A stretch of 48,342 nucleotides of DNA from Desulfobacca acetoxidans (GCA_020722205.1 DYLF01000008.1:1-48342), one strand, 5' to 3'; counted from the stretch's first letter, positions 23,046 to 32,516 are shown. Made by a program: numbers and translations. Notes: generated by a model not told the origin, from the letters alone.

Positions 23046-24248
23046 ATGAACATGAACTCTTGTTCCCTTAGTGAGAAGGATAAGACCGAGGGTAGCCATA
23101 GATCCCCTGACTCTGACAAAACCCAGGAAGAGGAGAGAATTTTACAGACCCGTCGCCAGATCCGTCACAAGATCCTGATCATGAGCGGCAAAGGCGGGGT
23201 GGGTAAAAGCAGCGTGGCCGTCGGCCTGGCCCTGTCCCTGGCCCGCCGCGGCTTCAAGGTGGGCCTGATGGATGTAGACATCCATGGCCCCGACGTGCTC
23301 CGGATGCTGGGCCTTGATGAGGCCTTCGACCCCCAACACGCCCAGTTTCTTCTCCCTCCGGAACTGTTTGACAATCTCAAAGTCATTTCCATCGAAGTCC
23401 TGATGCGCAATCGGGACCTCGCGGTTATCTGGCGCGGCCCCCTCAAGCATCAACTCATCCGCCAGTTTTTAAGCGAAGTGCAGTGGGGGCCTTTGGATTA
23501 TCTGATCATCGACTCTCCTCCCGGCACGGGTGATGAACCCATGAGCGTGGCCCAAACCATACCCGAAACCCAGGCCCTGATCGTCACCACCCCACAGGAA
23601 ATTTCCTTGGCCGACGTGCGCAAATCCATCAACTTCTGTCAGAAGATCAACCTGAATATTGTGGGTCTGGTGGAAAACATGAGCGGCTATACCTGCCCCC
23701 ACTGCGGCAAAGAACTGCCACTCTTCCGCAAAGGGGGTGGGGAGGTTACGGCCAGCAGATTCAACGTGCCTTTTTTGGGGGCTCTGCCTTTTGATCCGCA
23801 GGTGGTGGAAGCCGCCGATGAGGGTCGCCTGCTTTTACTGGAAGAAAAAGACAGTCCCTTTTTCACGGCCCTCAAACCCCTGGTTAATTATCTGGTCAAA
23901 GTCCTGCCTCCCGCCGCACCCGAGAAGGCGCCGGAGGCGGCCTTCTTAAAGTTCGCGGTGCCGCTCCTGGATGGGAAATCCGCCCCCAAGCTCAGCGTCG
24001 CCAAGCAGTTCGCCATTTTCACGGTGCATGACAATAGGATTCAGGACAGGCAGACCCTCGCCGCCCCGGCCAATATCGCCGAGGTTCCCGCCTGGCTGGC
24101 AGAACTCGGGGTCACACACATCCTCGCCGGAGAACTGAGCCAAAACGCCCAAACCCTCCTGCAGCGCAAGGGCATGAAAGTAGTGACCGGCCTGCCCCAG
24201 GAAGACCCCGACCGCCTGGTGGAGGGCTATTTGCTTTTACATTCTTAG
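23046..24248 (+). CDS. Mrp/NBP35-type iron-sulfur carrier ATPase with C-terminal NifX-like domain
   Basis: 400 residues. Deviant Walker A GKGGVGKS at 48-55, DVDIHGPDVLRMLG, SPPGTGDEP and MSGYTCPHCGK (CxxC that holds a bridging 4Fe-4S cluster) place it in the Mrp/ApbC family that delivers clusters to apo-enzymes. The last ~95 residues (KFAVPLLDG, SVAKQFAIFTVHDNR, ELGVTHILAGELSQNAQTLL) form a dinitrogenase cofactor-binding (NifX/NafY-like) domain, a fusion seen in anaerobes. AAAGGAGTTT precedes the ATG at 23046. Confidence 0.9.
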   Translation: MNMNSCSLSEKDKTEGSHRSPDSDKTQEEERILQTRRQIRHKILIMSGKGGVGKSSVAVGLALSLARRGFKVGLMDVDIHGPDVLRMLGLDEAFDPQHAQFLLPPELFDNLKVISIEVLMRNRDLAVIWRGPLKHQLIRQFLSEVQWGPLDYLIIDSPPGTGDEPMSVAQTIPETQALIVTTPQEISLADVRKSINFCQKINLNIVGLVENMSGYTCPHCGKELPLFRKGGGEVTASRFNVPFLGALPFDPQVVEAADEGRLLLLEEKDSPFFTALKPLVNYLVKVLPPAAPEKAPEAAFLKFAVPLLDGKSAPKLSVAKQFAIFTVHDNRIQDRQTLAAPANIAEVPAWLAELGVTHILAGELSQNAQTLLQRKGMKVVTGLPQEDPDRLVEGYLLLHS

Positions 24249-24348
24249 GGAAATCCCTCATCACCGCCAACACAAAGGGGCGAGCTGCCAAGCCCGCCCC
24301 TCTTCACTTAAATATGCTGCGAGAATCTACGTAATCTGTGGATTACCC

Positions 24349-24816
24349 TCATCTGCCATAATGGCCCGTCCACTTGGCGCTGGCCAGCACCTTGCCCGCC
24401 AGGGCCTGGTTAAAACCGGCCAAGCCGGCGTCCGGCTTGAGGTCCAGCTTGGGCACCTTCAGGGCATAGAGCGTAAAGACATAGGGATGGTCGCCCGTGC
24501 CCGGTGGCGGCTGGGGGCCGCCATAGCCGGCTTTACCCCAGGAATTCTTGAGTTCCACCGCCCCCGCCGGCATCTTCCGGCCGGAGGCCCCTTCTTCCAA
24601 AGCCGTAGCACCGGCCGGAATATTAACGACCAGCCAATGCACCCAGTTTCTGGCCACCGGGTGGGGGTCCACCATGGAGAGAGCAAAAGACTGTGTGCCG
24701 GCCGGCGGCCCCGCCCAAGCCAGCGGGACGGACACATTCTGCCCGCCCGCCCCGGGCATCACATATTTTTGCGGAATTTTTCCTTCATCCGGAAAGGCAT
24801 TGCTGGTTAATTTCAT
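24349..24816 (-). CDS. YbhB/YbcL-type PEBP-like protein
   Basis: 155 residues with the bacterial phosphatidylethanolamine-binding-protein pattern: MKLTSNAFPDEGKIPQKYVM, LSMVDPHPVARNWVHWLVVN (the DPD-like and HW ligand-pocket residues), and GYGGPQPPPGTGDHPYVFTL. The start at 24816 follows AAGGAGGTGACGTC, a perfect ribosome site. A longer frame to 24951 adds a signal-like stretch (RLLMVMVMLAASQLQGG) but lacks such a site. The role of these proteins in bacteria is poorly known. Confidence 0.88.
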   Translation of the reverse strand: MKLTSNAFPDEGKIPQKYVMPGAGGQNVSVPLAWAGPPAGTQSFALSMVDPHPVARNWVHWLVVNIPAGATALEEGASGRKMPAGAVELKNSWGKAGYGGPQPPPGTGDHPYVFTLYALKVPKLDLKPDAGLAGFNQALAGKVLASAKWTGHYGR

Positions 24817-25007
24817 GACGTCACCTCCTTGCAGTTGGCTGGCCGCCAGCATTACCATAACCATTAACAACCTCCCCCCAGACCTCGCCCTGATTATCAT
24901 AATCACCTCCCGCTCAGCAAAAGTCCGGCTCTTGCCCCAAAGCGGAGGCAAGAGTCTAATACCCTCCTCGCCTGACGCCCAATTCCCAATCTCAAATCCC
25001 TATATTC

Positions 25008-25673
25008 CTACTTCCCCGCACTCAACCGCCCTTCCACCACCGTCCAGTCAATATTGTTAAAGAAGGCTTTGATATAGTCAGCCCGTTTTAAGCCGTAATC
25101 AGTTATATAGGCATGTTCAAAGACGTCCATCACCAATAGCGGCTTGCAGCCGGCCAGATGTCCCACCTCGTGTTCGTTTATCCAACTATTGAACAGCCGG
25201 CCGGTCTGCGGATCCTCATAAAGAACCACCCAGCCGATTCCCCGTATGGCACCGGTGGCCTTGAAATCTGCGGCCCATTTATCGAAGCTGCCGAAGTTTT
25301 CAGCCAAACGCTTCATCAGCCCGCCATCCTTTTTGAGTTCCCCTTTGCCTCCCAGATTGCCGAAATAGAGTTCATGCAGGCGCATGCCGTTGAATTCCCA
25401 GCCAAACCGCCGCTTGAGCTCGGCGTATGCCGGTGAGGCGGGATCTATCTGACCCAATTTTTCGGCCAGCAGGTTGGCATTCTTCACATAACCCTGATAC
25501 AAAGCAAAATGCTGGTCCAACAACTGGGCGCTGAATCCCTGCATACCCTTTAAGCGCCCAAAATCCCGGGCCTGATAGGGCTTAACCTCGGCAGTGGATG
25601 GACAAGCCCCTCCAAGCACGCATAATCCTAACAAACCTGCCATTCCCAAAATTACCATGGTATTAGACTGCAT
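25008..25673 (-). CDS. sodB: exported Fe/Mn superoxide dismutase
   Basis: 221 residues. An N-terminal export signal (VILGMAGLLGLCVLGGAC) with Cys24 in a lipobox-like GGAC suggests periplasmic, perhaps lipid-anchored, location, although the -3 residue is atypical. Metal ligands are His55, His100, Asp183 and His187 (in LHELYFG and MDVFEHAY). It removes superoxide, useful for an anaerobe meeting air. Manganese versus iron cannot be decided. A palindrome at 25830 lies upstream. Confidence 0.9.
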   Translation of the reverse strand: MQSNTMVILGMAGLLGLCVLGGACPSTAEVKPYQARDFGRLKGMQGFSAQLLDQHFALYQGYVKNANLLAEKLGQIDPASPAYAELKRRFGWEFNGMRLHELYFGNLGGKGELKKDGGLMKRLAENFGSFDKWAADFKATGAIRGIGWVVLYEDPQTGRLFNSWINEHEVGHLAGCKPLLVMDVFEHAYITDYGLKRADYIKAFFNNIDWTVVEGRLSAGK

Positions 25674-25829
25674 ATGTCCTCCTTACTTTTCAATTGGCGG
25701 GGCCCACCTCTGGTTGGGCATTTCCCCTATACCACTAACCTCTAAACCCTAACCCACCTCAAAATCCGGTGGCAGCTTCCCCACCTGCCTACCCTTTACT
25801 TTATTCTCACTGCCCTGGTTTCAAAATAT

Positions 25830-25844
25830 GACTTAATCTAAGTC
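25830..25844 (-). promoter_or_regulatory. palindrome upstream of superoxide dismutase
   Basis: Perfect GACTTA-3-TAAGTC inverted repeat. On the minus strand a TTGACT-17-TAGATT promoter overlaps it. The half-site TAAGTC also occurs in the candidate Crp/Fnr site before hcp (30721). Confidence 0.4.
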
Positions 25845-26272
25845 GCAACCTCAATTAAGTCAAGAGTACCCGGCAGTCGCCCCCACTTGAGCCCTTGATC
25901 TGGCGTCTCGCCTCATCTGATTGGCCAAAAATTTTGCACCACCGAAAATATTGCGGTTTTCTGATCAAAACTCTTTCCCCAGGTATGTGAGGAATACCAT
26001 TTTGAGCCAAACTTACCCTATTGTCTAGACGCGGTGCCAAGTTTCGGCTGGGCCGGGACCTGCCAGCATTTACACCATAAGTTCACTTCGGTGGAATGGC
26101 AGCACCACATCTCCAAATGGCGTATCGGGGAATTATGATCTCAGTATTTGAAGCCGCACAAAGATTCCTAAAGCAAATGGTGAACCAGTGATCTTGGTGC
26201 AGGACTATCTTGGTTCGGCACCGGTTCGCTTCCCTGACCAACCAAGACTTTCTTTCAATCCCTCCTGGCGTT

Positions 26273-26314
26273 ATGAACCTTGCACCTTGACAGTGGACTT
26301 TGAACTTTGATTGA
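26273..26314. repeat. heptad repeat upstream of the aminotransferase
   Basis: ATGAACC, TTGCACC, TTGACAG, TGGACTT, TGAACTT, TGATTGA, six 7-base units about 60 bases before the ATG. Confidence 0.6.
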
Positions 26315-26375
26315 CAAGCCTCAATCTTTGGGATAGTTTTGATTATATCGCCCGGTTATCCTTGAGGAGAGATAC

Positions 26376-27557
26376 ATGTACGAATTCCCCCGCATAGAGC
26401 GCCTGCCTCCCTATGTCTTCGCCACGGTGAACGCTCTCAAAATGGAAGCCCGCCGGGCTGGGGAGGATATTATTGACTTGGGCATGGGCAATCCGGACCT
26501 ACCCACCCCCCAGCACATCATCGACAAGCTCATCGAAGCCGCCCAAAAACCTCACAATCACCGCTATTCCGCCTCTCGTGGCATCACCAAACTCCGGGAG
26601 GCCATCTCTAACTGGTATAAGCGGCGCTTTAACGTGGATATCTGCCCCGAGACCGAAGCCATCGCCACCATCGGCGCCAAGGAAGGCCTTTCTCACCTCG
26701 TCCTGGCCACCGTCCGGCCAGGCGATGTGGTCCTGGTGCCCAACCCTACCTATCCTATCCACTCGGCCGGGGTGGTCATCGCCGGCGGCCACCTGGTGAG
26801 CATCCCCCTGACCCCAGAGCGGGATTTCTTTGAGGTCCTGGAGCAAATTACCGAACTCATCCGCCCCCGGCCTCACATGCTCATCATTTCCTTCCCCCAC
26901 AACCCCACCACCAGGGTGGTGGATTTGGAATTTTTTGAGCGCGTTGTGGAATATGCCAAGAGAAACCAGGTCTGGGTCATTCATGACTTCGCCTACGCTG
27001 ACTTGGTATTTGACGGCTACGTGGCGCCCAGCTTCCTCCAGGTACGCGGTGCCAAGGACGTGGGGGTGGAACTCTTCTCGCTCTCCAAGAGCTACAGCAT
27101 GCCCGGCTGGCGGGTGGGTTTCACCGTGGGCAATAAAACCCTAGTGCACGCCCTCACCCGCATCAAGAGCTATCTAGACTACGGCATGTACCAGCCCATT
27201 CAGATCGCCGCCATCATCGCCCTGAACGGTCCGGATGAGGTGGTACATGACATCGTCAACACCTACAAGGAGCGCCGGGACGCCCTCTGTCGTGGGCTGA
27301 ACCGTATCGGTTGGCGGGTTGACCCTCCCAAAGGCACTATGTTTGTCTGGGCCCGCATTCCCAAAAGGTTCCGCCACCTGGGCTCCATCGAATTCTCCAA
27401 AATGCTCATCCGGGAGGCCAAGGTGGCCGTCTCCCCCGGGCTGGGCTTCGGCGAAATGGGCGATGACCACGTGCGCTTCGCCCTGGTGGAAAATGTCCAT
27501 CGCATCAACCAAGCCATTCGCGGTCTGCGCCAGGTCTTCCGCGAGAAGCGCTCATGA
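26376..27557 (+). CDS. class I PLP aminotransferase (AlaC-like)
   Basis: 393 residues. The PLP lysine is Lys238 in [15 protein letters not shown]. Other fold I motifs: [12 protein letters not shown], the [13 protein letters not shown] substrate loop, FPHNPTT and the C-terminal arginine of VRFALVEN. The sequence and the tandem with homoserine dehydrogenase match a group annotated as alanine or broad aspartate-family aminotransferases. Exact substrates are not certain. GAGGAGAGATAC precedes the ATG. The stop overlaps hom (ATGA). Confidence 0.88.
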   Translation: MYEFPRIERLPPYVFATVNALKMEARRAGEDIIDLGMGNPDLPTPQHIIDKLIEAAQKPHNHRYSASRGITKLREAISNWYKRRFNVDICPETEAIATIGAKEGLSHLVLATVRPGDVVLVPNPTYPIHSAGVVIAGGHLVSIPLTPERDFFEVLEQITELIRPRPHMLIISFPHNPTTRVVDLEFFERVVEYAKRNQVWVIHDFAYADLVFDGYVAPSFLQVRGAKDVGVELFSLSKSYSMPGWRVGFTVGNKTLVHALTRIKSYLDYGMYQPIQIAAIIALNGPDEVVHDIVNTYKERRDALCRGLNRIGWRVDPPKGTMFVWARIPKRFRHLGSIEFSKMLIREAKVAVSPGLGFGEMGDDHVRFALVENVHRINQAIRGLRQVFREKRS

Positions 27558-28879
27558 ACTCGGTGCAAGTGGGGATCATCGGCTTCGGCACTGTGGGCGG
27601 CGGCGTGGTGCGCCTGCTCAGAGACCGTCCGGACCTGTTGAGCCGCCGTCTGGGCATCCCCTTGGTTCTAAAACAAGTCGCCGACCTTGATCTCATCCGC
27701 CCCCGGTCCGTAACTCTCCCCCCCGAGTTGCTCACTACTTGCAACCAGGAGGTGTTGGACGACCCGGACATCGACATCGTGGTGGAACTCATCGGCGGCG
27801 TGGAGGCAGCCCGAAACCTGGTGCTGGCGGCCATCGAGCGCGGCAAGCATGTGGTGACCGCCAATAAGGCCCTCATCGCCTGGCACGGCAATGAGATCTT
27901 CGCCGCCGCCGCCCAGCAGGGAGTGGAAGTGGCTTTTGAGGCCTCAGTATGCGGCGGCATCCCCATCATCCTTGCCCTACGCCAGGGTCTGGCCGCCAAC
28001 CGCCTCCGGGAGATTCTTGGTATCCTCAACGGCACCACTAACTATATCCTAAGCCGGATGTCGCAGGAAAACTCCACCTTTGCTCAAGCCCTGGCCGAAG
28101 CCCAGACCCAAGGCTATGCCGAAGCCGACCCCACCCTGGATGTGGAGGGCATCGACGCGGCCCATAAACTTGCCATCCTCATGGCCTTGGCCTATGGCGC
28201 TCGGCTCGATTTTCCCGCCATTCACGTGGAAGGCATCAGCCGGCTTGAACCCCTGGACCTCCAATTCGCCCGGGAGTTCGGCTACGCCGTCAAACTTTTG
28301 GCCATCACCCGAAACGATGGAAACAAACTCGAGGCCCGGGTACACCCCACCCTCATTCCCCGGGACCACATGCTGGCCACCATCGGCGGCCCCTTCAACG
28401 CCGTATACCTCACCGGCGACGCCGTCGGGCCTCTGCTGCTCTCCGGCCAGGGGGCTGGGGCTCTGCCTACGGCCAGTGCCGTGGTCAGCGATATCCTGGA
28501 TTTGGCCCACAACCTGAAACTGGGGCTCCCCCGACGCCTGCCTCCTTTGGGCTCTGAAGCCGCCCTCGCCACTCACCGGCCGGTCAAACCCATGACTGAG
28601 GTGGTCACTAATTATTACTTCCGATTCGCCGCCAAAGACCGCCCCGGAGTGCTCTCCCAGATCTCCGGCATCCTGGGACAACACAACATCAGCATCGCCG
28701 CGGTTATCCAGAAGGGCCGGGAAGTCAAAGGCGCAGTGCCCATCGTCATGATCACCCATGAAGCCCAGGAAGCGGCGGTGCAACAGGCCCTGCGGGCAAT
28801 CGACGCCCTGCCCGTGGTCAGTCCCCCCACGGTCTTCTATCGCATCGAAGACCCCCATTTGCATGCAGCCCAAATTTAA
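27554..28879 (+). CDS. hom: homoserine dehydrogenase with ACT domain
   Basis: 441 residues: NAD(P)-binding [13 protein letters not shown] at the N-terminus, the [11 protein letters not shown] stretch, catalytic region [36 protein letters not shown], and a C-terminal ACT domain ([20 protein letters not shown]) for feedback by threonine. It makes homoserine for threonine and methionine. It is translationally coupled to the aminotransferase by an ATGA overlap. Full length for the family. Confidence 0.96.
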   Translation: MNSVQVGIIGFGTVGGGVVRLLRDRPDLLSRRLGIPLVLKQVADLDLIRPRSVTLPPELLTTCNQEVLDDPDIDIVVELIGGVEAARNLVLAAIERGKHVVTANKALIAWHGNEIFAAAAQQGVEVAFEASVCGGIPIILALRQGLAANRLREILGILNGTTNYILSRMSQENSTFAQALAEAQTQGYAEADPTLDVEGIDAAHKLAILMALAYGARLDFPAIHVEGISRLEPLDLQFAREFGYAVKLLAITRNDGNKLEARVHPTLIPRDHMLATIGGPFNAVYLTGDAVGPLLLSGQGAGALPTASAVVSDILDLAHNLKLGLPRRLPPLGSEAALATHRPVKPMTEVVTNYYFRFAAKDRPGVLSQISGILGQHNISIAAVIQKGREVKGAVPIVMITHEAQEAAVQQALRAIDALPVVSPPTVFYRIEDPHLHAAQI

Positions 28880-29268
28880 GCCCTTTTAATATTTTAAGAG
28901 TGGTTATGGTTGACAAGATTACAAATCGAGTCCCCGGCCCCTAAGGGGGCAAAATCCAAGAAGCATGGAACGAAGCAACGGGACGGAAATCGAAAAGCAG
29001 AACAGCCACTCTCGACACTCTTTAAAGAGCAGGCGGGGGGGTGCTCGACATCTCTAGCTTTCGCCGTCAAAAAGACCGATAGCCTCCTTGATCTTTGATA
29101 AACAAAATTTTTCAGGCTGCACATGTTAAGCTTGACGACACTTTAGAAAGCATTGCCAAAATTGAGGAATATACTTAAAATATCAGCAAAGAAGAGTTTT
29201 TAATAATATCATAATATCCGGACTCAGATGCAGTGGCGGCCACTGACCACTGTCCCAAGAGGTGCCCC
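28880..29268. other. 390-base gap with no clear gene
   Basis: It contains a short GC hairpin (GCCCC-TAA-GGGG near 28939-28952), a GC-rich patch, then an AT-rich stretch (29100-29220) that may hold the promoter of the next genes. Overlapping frames on both strands lack ribosome sites. A heptad run closes the gap at 29224-29258. Confidence 0.4.
29224..29258. repeat. heptad repeat before the Cys-rich small gene
   Basis: TCAGATG, CAGTGGC, GGCCACT, GACCACT, GTCCCAA. The run ends 10 bases before the ATG. Confidence 0.6.
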
Positions 29269-29451
29269 ATGTCCAAGACTTATATCCATAAAAATTGTGA
29301 ACTCTACCTCACCGGCAGCCCCTATCGGGAAGACATGTGCTCTCTGCCCCTGGACTGCTTCATCGACGAGGAAGATTACAACAAACTGCCCGAGGACCAG
29401 AAAAAGGAATACTGCCTCCTGGTGGACGGCAAGTGCCAGTGCCAGGTCTAA
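29269..29451 (+). CDS. 60-residue Cys-rich protein, unknown
   Basis: Starts MSKTYIHKNCELYLTG after AAGAGGTG. The product has six cysteines (Cys10, then MCS, DCF, YCL, KCQC at the end) in an acidic small body (FIDEEDYNKLPEDQKKEY). The spacing is not a standard zinc ribbon. A redox or metal role is possible. The longer frame from 29233 is less likely since its first residues fall in the heptad run. It sits directly before apgM, 50 bases away. Confidence 0.6.
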   Translation: MSKTYIHKNCELYLTGSPYREDMCSLPLDCFIDEEDYNKLPEDQKKEYCLLVDGKCQCQV

Positions 29452-29468
29452 TTAATCCTCTGCTTTAT

Positions 29469-29503
29469 TAACTGCGCACTGCTTGCTGCTCGTTACCAGT
29501 TAT
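29469..29503. repeat. heptad repeat abutting the apgM start
   Basis: TAACTGC, GCACTGC, TTGCTGC, TCGTTAC, CAGTTAT. The apgM ATG begins inside the last unit, with no Shine-Dalgarno. Confidence 0.7.
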
Positions 29504-30701
29504 GAAGTACGTCATTCTCATCGGCGACGGCATGGGGGATTATCCCCTTGACGCATTGGGGGGCCGCACCCCCTTGGAGGTCGCGGCCACCCCCAACCTG
29601 GATTTGCTGGCCCGCCGGGGAGTGTTGGGATTGGTCCGCACCATCCCTGAAGGCATGGAGCCGGGGAGCGACATTGCCAATCTGGCCCTCCTGGGTTATG
29701 ACCCAAAGCGCTACCACACCGGCCGGGCGCCCCTGGAAGCCGCTGCCCTGGGAGTGAGCCTGGCCCCCGATGAAGTGGCCTTCCGCTGCAATCTGGTGAC
29801 CCTCCGACCAGAAAACTCCGATCTCTACATGGAGTCTTACAGCGCAGGGCACATCAGCTCCGAGGAGGCCAAAGAGATCATCACCACCCTGGAAGAAACC
29901 CTGGGAGAAAACGGCCGCCATTTCTATCCTGGCGTCAGCTACCGGCATCTGCTGGTCTGGAACCGGGGCGGGGAGGGCTGGCGCACCTATCCGCCCCATG
30001 ACCTCACGGGTCAGGAAGTGGGACATCTGTTCACCGTCGGACCGGAGGCGCCGTTGTGGGACCTGATCCGGGCCTCCTGGCCGCTGCTAACCGAACACCC
30101 TGTCAACCAGGCCAGGCAGGCCCAAGGCAAAAAGCCGGCCAACTCCATCTGGCTCTGGGGGCAAGGACGCCCCCCTCAACTTCCTACCCTTCAGGAACGT
30201 TTCGGCCTCACCGGCGCCGTCATCTGCGCCGTGGACCTGATCCGCGGCCTCGGCATCTATGCCGGTCTCGCCCCCATCCGGGTCCCGGGCGCCACCGGCT
30301 ATCTCGACACCAATTATGCCGGCAAGGTGGCTGCTGCTCTTGATGCCTTAAAAGAAAAGGACCTGGCCTTTATCCATGTGGAGGCCCCGGATGAGGCCGG
30401 CCACTCCGGGAACTTGAAGCTCAAGCTCAAGGCCCTGGAAGACTTTGACGCCCAAGTGGTGGGGCCTTTGCTGGCGGGCCTGAAAGCGCTGGGAGAGCAC
30501 CGACTGCTGGTGTGCTGCGACCACCTTACCCCACTCACCCTAAAAACCCATTCCCGGGAACCCGTCCCCTTCATCATCTATGACTCCCGCCATACCCGCG
30601 AGCAGAACCGCTCCTACTCCGAAAACGAGGCCCAAAAGACGGGTTTGCTACTGGAACAAGGAGCTGACCTGCTGCTCCGCCTGCTGGCACCTGATCTCTG
30701 A
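29502..30701 (+). CDS. apgM: 2,3-bisphosphoglycerate-independent phosphoglycerate mutase, archaeal type
   Basis: 399 residues. Alkaline-phosphatase fold motifs: MKYVILIGDGMGDYPLDALG (metal Asp), ATPNLDLLARRG, PGSDIANLALLGYDP (catalytic Ser), FIHVEAPDEAGHSG and LLVCCDHLTPLT (metal His/Asp). It interconverts 3- and 2-phosphoglycerate in glycolysis/gluconeogenesis, or acts as the phosphoserine-type mutase proposed for members next to hom. The aminotransferase-hom-apgM order is common in deltaproteobacteria. Confidence 0.93.
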   Translation: MKYVILIGDGMGDYPLDALGGRTPLEVAATPNLDLLARRGVLGLVRTIPEGMEPGSDIANLALLGYDPKRYHTGRAPLEAAALGVSLAPDEVAFRCNLVTLRPENSDLYMESYSAGHISSEEAKEIITTLEETLGENGRHFYPGVSYRHLLVWNRGGEGWRTYPPHDLTGQEVGHLFTVGPEAPLWDLIRASWPLLTEHPVNQARQAQGKKPANSIWLWGQGRPPQLPTLQERFGLTGAVICAVDLIRGLGIYAGLAPIRVPGATGYLDTNYAGKVAAALDALKEKDLAFIHVEAPDEAGHSGNLKLKLKALEDFDAQVVGPLLAGLKALGEHRLLVCCDHLTPLTLKTHSREPVPFIIYDSRHTREQNRSYSENEAQKTGLLLEQGADLLLRLLAPDL

Positions 30702-30713
30702 AAAAAATCCCCC

Positions 30714-30755
30714 TTTAACCTAAGTCAAAGATTACCGGAGAACGGCGACTAATAA
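30714..30755 (+). promoter_or_regulatory. hcp promoter with Crp/Fnr-type site
   Basis: TTTAAC-CTAA-GTCAAA (30714-30729) is an imperfect palindrome like sites of HcpR/DNR regulators. A TAATAA -10 (30750-30755) puts its centre about 40 bp before the start, the usual place for activation. Between this and the gene a strong hairpin (CCCC.CCCCAGT/ACTGGGG..GGGG, 30807-30838) precedes the ribosome site. Confidence 0.5.
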
Positions 30756-30867
30756 TAAAGGCTAACAGAGTGATTCCGGTCCGCTCAGGGCCGGGGAGCA
30801 GCTTTTCCCCACCCCAGTCGTCGTTACTGGGGGAGGGGCTAAAAATTTATGCCGCAGGAGGAAGATC

Positions 30868-32496
30868 ATGTTTTGTTATCAATGTGAACAGACGGCCAAA
30901 GGCGAAGCCTGCACGGTTCTGGGGGTGTGTGGCAAGAACGAGGAAGTCGCGGCACTTCAGGACCTGTTGATCCATGTCCTGCAGGGTTTGTCTCAGGTGG
31001 CGGTGGCCGGGCGGCAAGTTGGGGTGAGCGATCGAGAGGTCAATGTCTTTACCGTTGAGGGCACCTTTGCCACCCTGACCAACGTGGATTTTGACCCGGA
31101 TAGGATCATCAAGCTTATCCACCAGGGCGTGGAGCTGCGGGAGCAGCTTAAGGCCAAGGTCAAGGCCACCGGTGGGGTGGCGGACTTTCCGGCCGGCCCG
31201 GCCGCTTTTCAGCCCGCCGCCTCCCAAGAAGGCCTGCTCCAACAGGCCGAAGGTGTCGCCTTAAGCTCCAAGCCCGGGGAAAACCCCGATGTCCGGGCCT
31301 TAAGGCATACCCTGCTGTTCGGCCTCAAGGGAGTGGCAGCCTATACCGACCATGCCCAGATTTTGGGGCGGGAGGATGAGAAGGTGTATGCCTTCATCCA
31401 TGAAGCCTTGGCCGCCACCGCAGATCAGAGCCTCACCATGCAGGACTATCTCCCCCTCTGCCTGAAATGCGGGGAGATCAACCTTAGAGCCATGGAGCTC
31501 CTGGATGCCGCCCACACCAGGCGCTACGGTCATCCCGAACCAACCCAAGTGCCCTTGGGCCACAAGAAAGGCAAAGCCATCCTGGTTTCCGGCCATGACC
31601 TGCTGGACTTGGAAGAAATCCTGAAACAGAGCGCAGACAAGGGCATCTACGTTTACACCCATGGCGAGATGCTGCCCTGCCACGGCTACCCCGGATTAAA
31701 AAAGTATCCTCATTTTTATGGGCACTATGGCACCGCCTGGCAGAACCAGGTCAAAGAATTCCCTGCTTTTCCCGGTCCCATCGTCATGACCACCAACTGC
31801 ATCCAAAAGCCCAAGGACTCTTACTTCGACCATATTTTCACCCGGGGGCTGGTGGGCTGGCCCGGAGTCAAGCATATCCCGGACCTCAATTTCACCCCGG
31901 TGATCGAGAAGGCCCTGGCCATGCCCGGCTTTACTGAAGATACCAACGGCAAGACCGTCATGGTGGGCTTTGCCAGAAACGCCGTCCAAAGCCGGATTGA
32001 TAAAGTCATTGCGGCCGTGAAGAACAAGCAGATCCGCCACTTCTTCCTGGTGGGCGGCTGTGACGGCGCCCGCGCCGCCAGAAGCTACTATACCGAATTT
32101 GTCGAGAAGGTGCCCAAGGACTGTGTAGTCCTCACCCTGGCCTGCGGCAAATTCCGCTTCTTCGACCAAGACCTGGGCGACATCGGCGGCATCCCGCGCC
32201 TGTTGGACGTGGGCCAGTGCAACGACGCCTACTCGGCCATCCAGATCGCCCTCGCCCTGTCCAAGGCCACAGGCCAGGATGTCAATGATCTGCCTCTGAC
32301 CCTGGTCCTGTCCTGGTACGAACAAAAAGCCGTCGCCATTTTCCTCACCCTGCTCTATCTGGATATCAAGAATATGTATCTCGGGCCCAGCCTGCCGGCT
32401 TTTCTTTCCCCCAATATCCTCAACTTCCTGGTGCAGCATTTCAATATCAAGCCCATCAGCACCCCGGACCAGGACCTCAAAGCTATCCTGGGATGA
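30868..32496 (+). CDS. hcp: hybrid cluster protein (hydroxylamine reductase / NO reductase)
   Basis: 542 residues. Class I N-terminal cluster ligands Cys3, Cys6, Cys15, Cys21 (C-x2-C-x8-C-x5-C). Hybrid-cluster ligands are seen in LCLKCGEINL, THGEMLPCHGYPG, TTNCIQKP, and VLTLACGKFRFF. Hcp reduces NO or hydroxylamine and protects anaerobes from nitrosative stress. GCAGGAGGAAGATC precedes the ATG. It is transcribed alone. Probable regulation by a Crp/Fnr protein is noted at its promoter. Confidence 0.97.
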   Translation: MFCYQCEQTAKGEACTVLGVCGKNEEVAALQDLLIHVLQGLSQVAVAGRQVGVSDREVNVFTVEGTFATLTNVDFDPDRIIKLIHQGVELREQLKAKVKATGGVADFPAGPAAFQPAASQEGLLQQAEGVALSSKPGENPDVRALRHTLLFGLKGVAAYTDHAQILGREDEKVYAFIHEALAATADQSLTMQDYLPLCLKCGEINLRAMELLDAAHTRRYGHPEPTQVPLGHKKGKAILVSGHDLLDLEEILKQSADKGIYVYTHGEMLPCHGYPGLKKYPHFYGHYGTAWQNQVKEFPAFPGPIVMTTNCIQKPKDSYFDHIFTRGLVGWPGVKHIPDLNFTPVIEKALAMPGFTEDTNGKTVMVGFARNAVQSRIDKVIAAVKNKQIRHFFLVGGCDGARAARSYYTEFVEKVPKDCVVLTLACGKFRFFDQDLGDIGGIPRLLDVGQCNDAYSAIQIALALSKATGQDVNDLPLTLVLSWYEQKAVAIFLTLLYLDIKNMYLGPSLPAFLSPNILNFLVQHFNIKPISTPDQDLKAILG

Positions 32497-32516
32497 CACC
32501 CCCATCAACCTGTAGG

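Larger units (their letters stand above)
25674..26375. other. 700-base gap between divergent genes
   Basis: It contains weak 7-base periodicity near 25736-25760, an inverted repeat GACTTA-ATC-TAAGTC (25830-25844) upstream of the superoxide dismutase, and a clear heptad run before the aminotransferase (26273-26314). The middle (about 25870-26260) has no convincing gene. Short frames there lack ribosome sites. No tRNA is found: the one GGTTCGC-like stretch lacks the T-loop adenine. Confidence 0.45.

Noticed and set aside
24817-24951. Signal peptide of the PEBP-like protein from the upstream start
   Set aside because: The ideal AAGGAGG site points to the ATG at 24816, so the extra hydrophobic stretch is probably not translated with it.
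26200-26260. tRNA-like sequence with GGTTCGC
   Set aside because: The T-loop lacks the required GTTCRA pattern and no cloverleaf could be drawn.
28894-29124. Overlapping frames on both strands in the gap after hom
   Set aside because: Neither has a ribosome site or recognisable motif; the composition looks non-coding.
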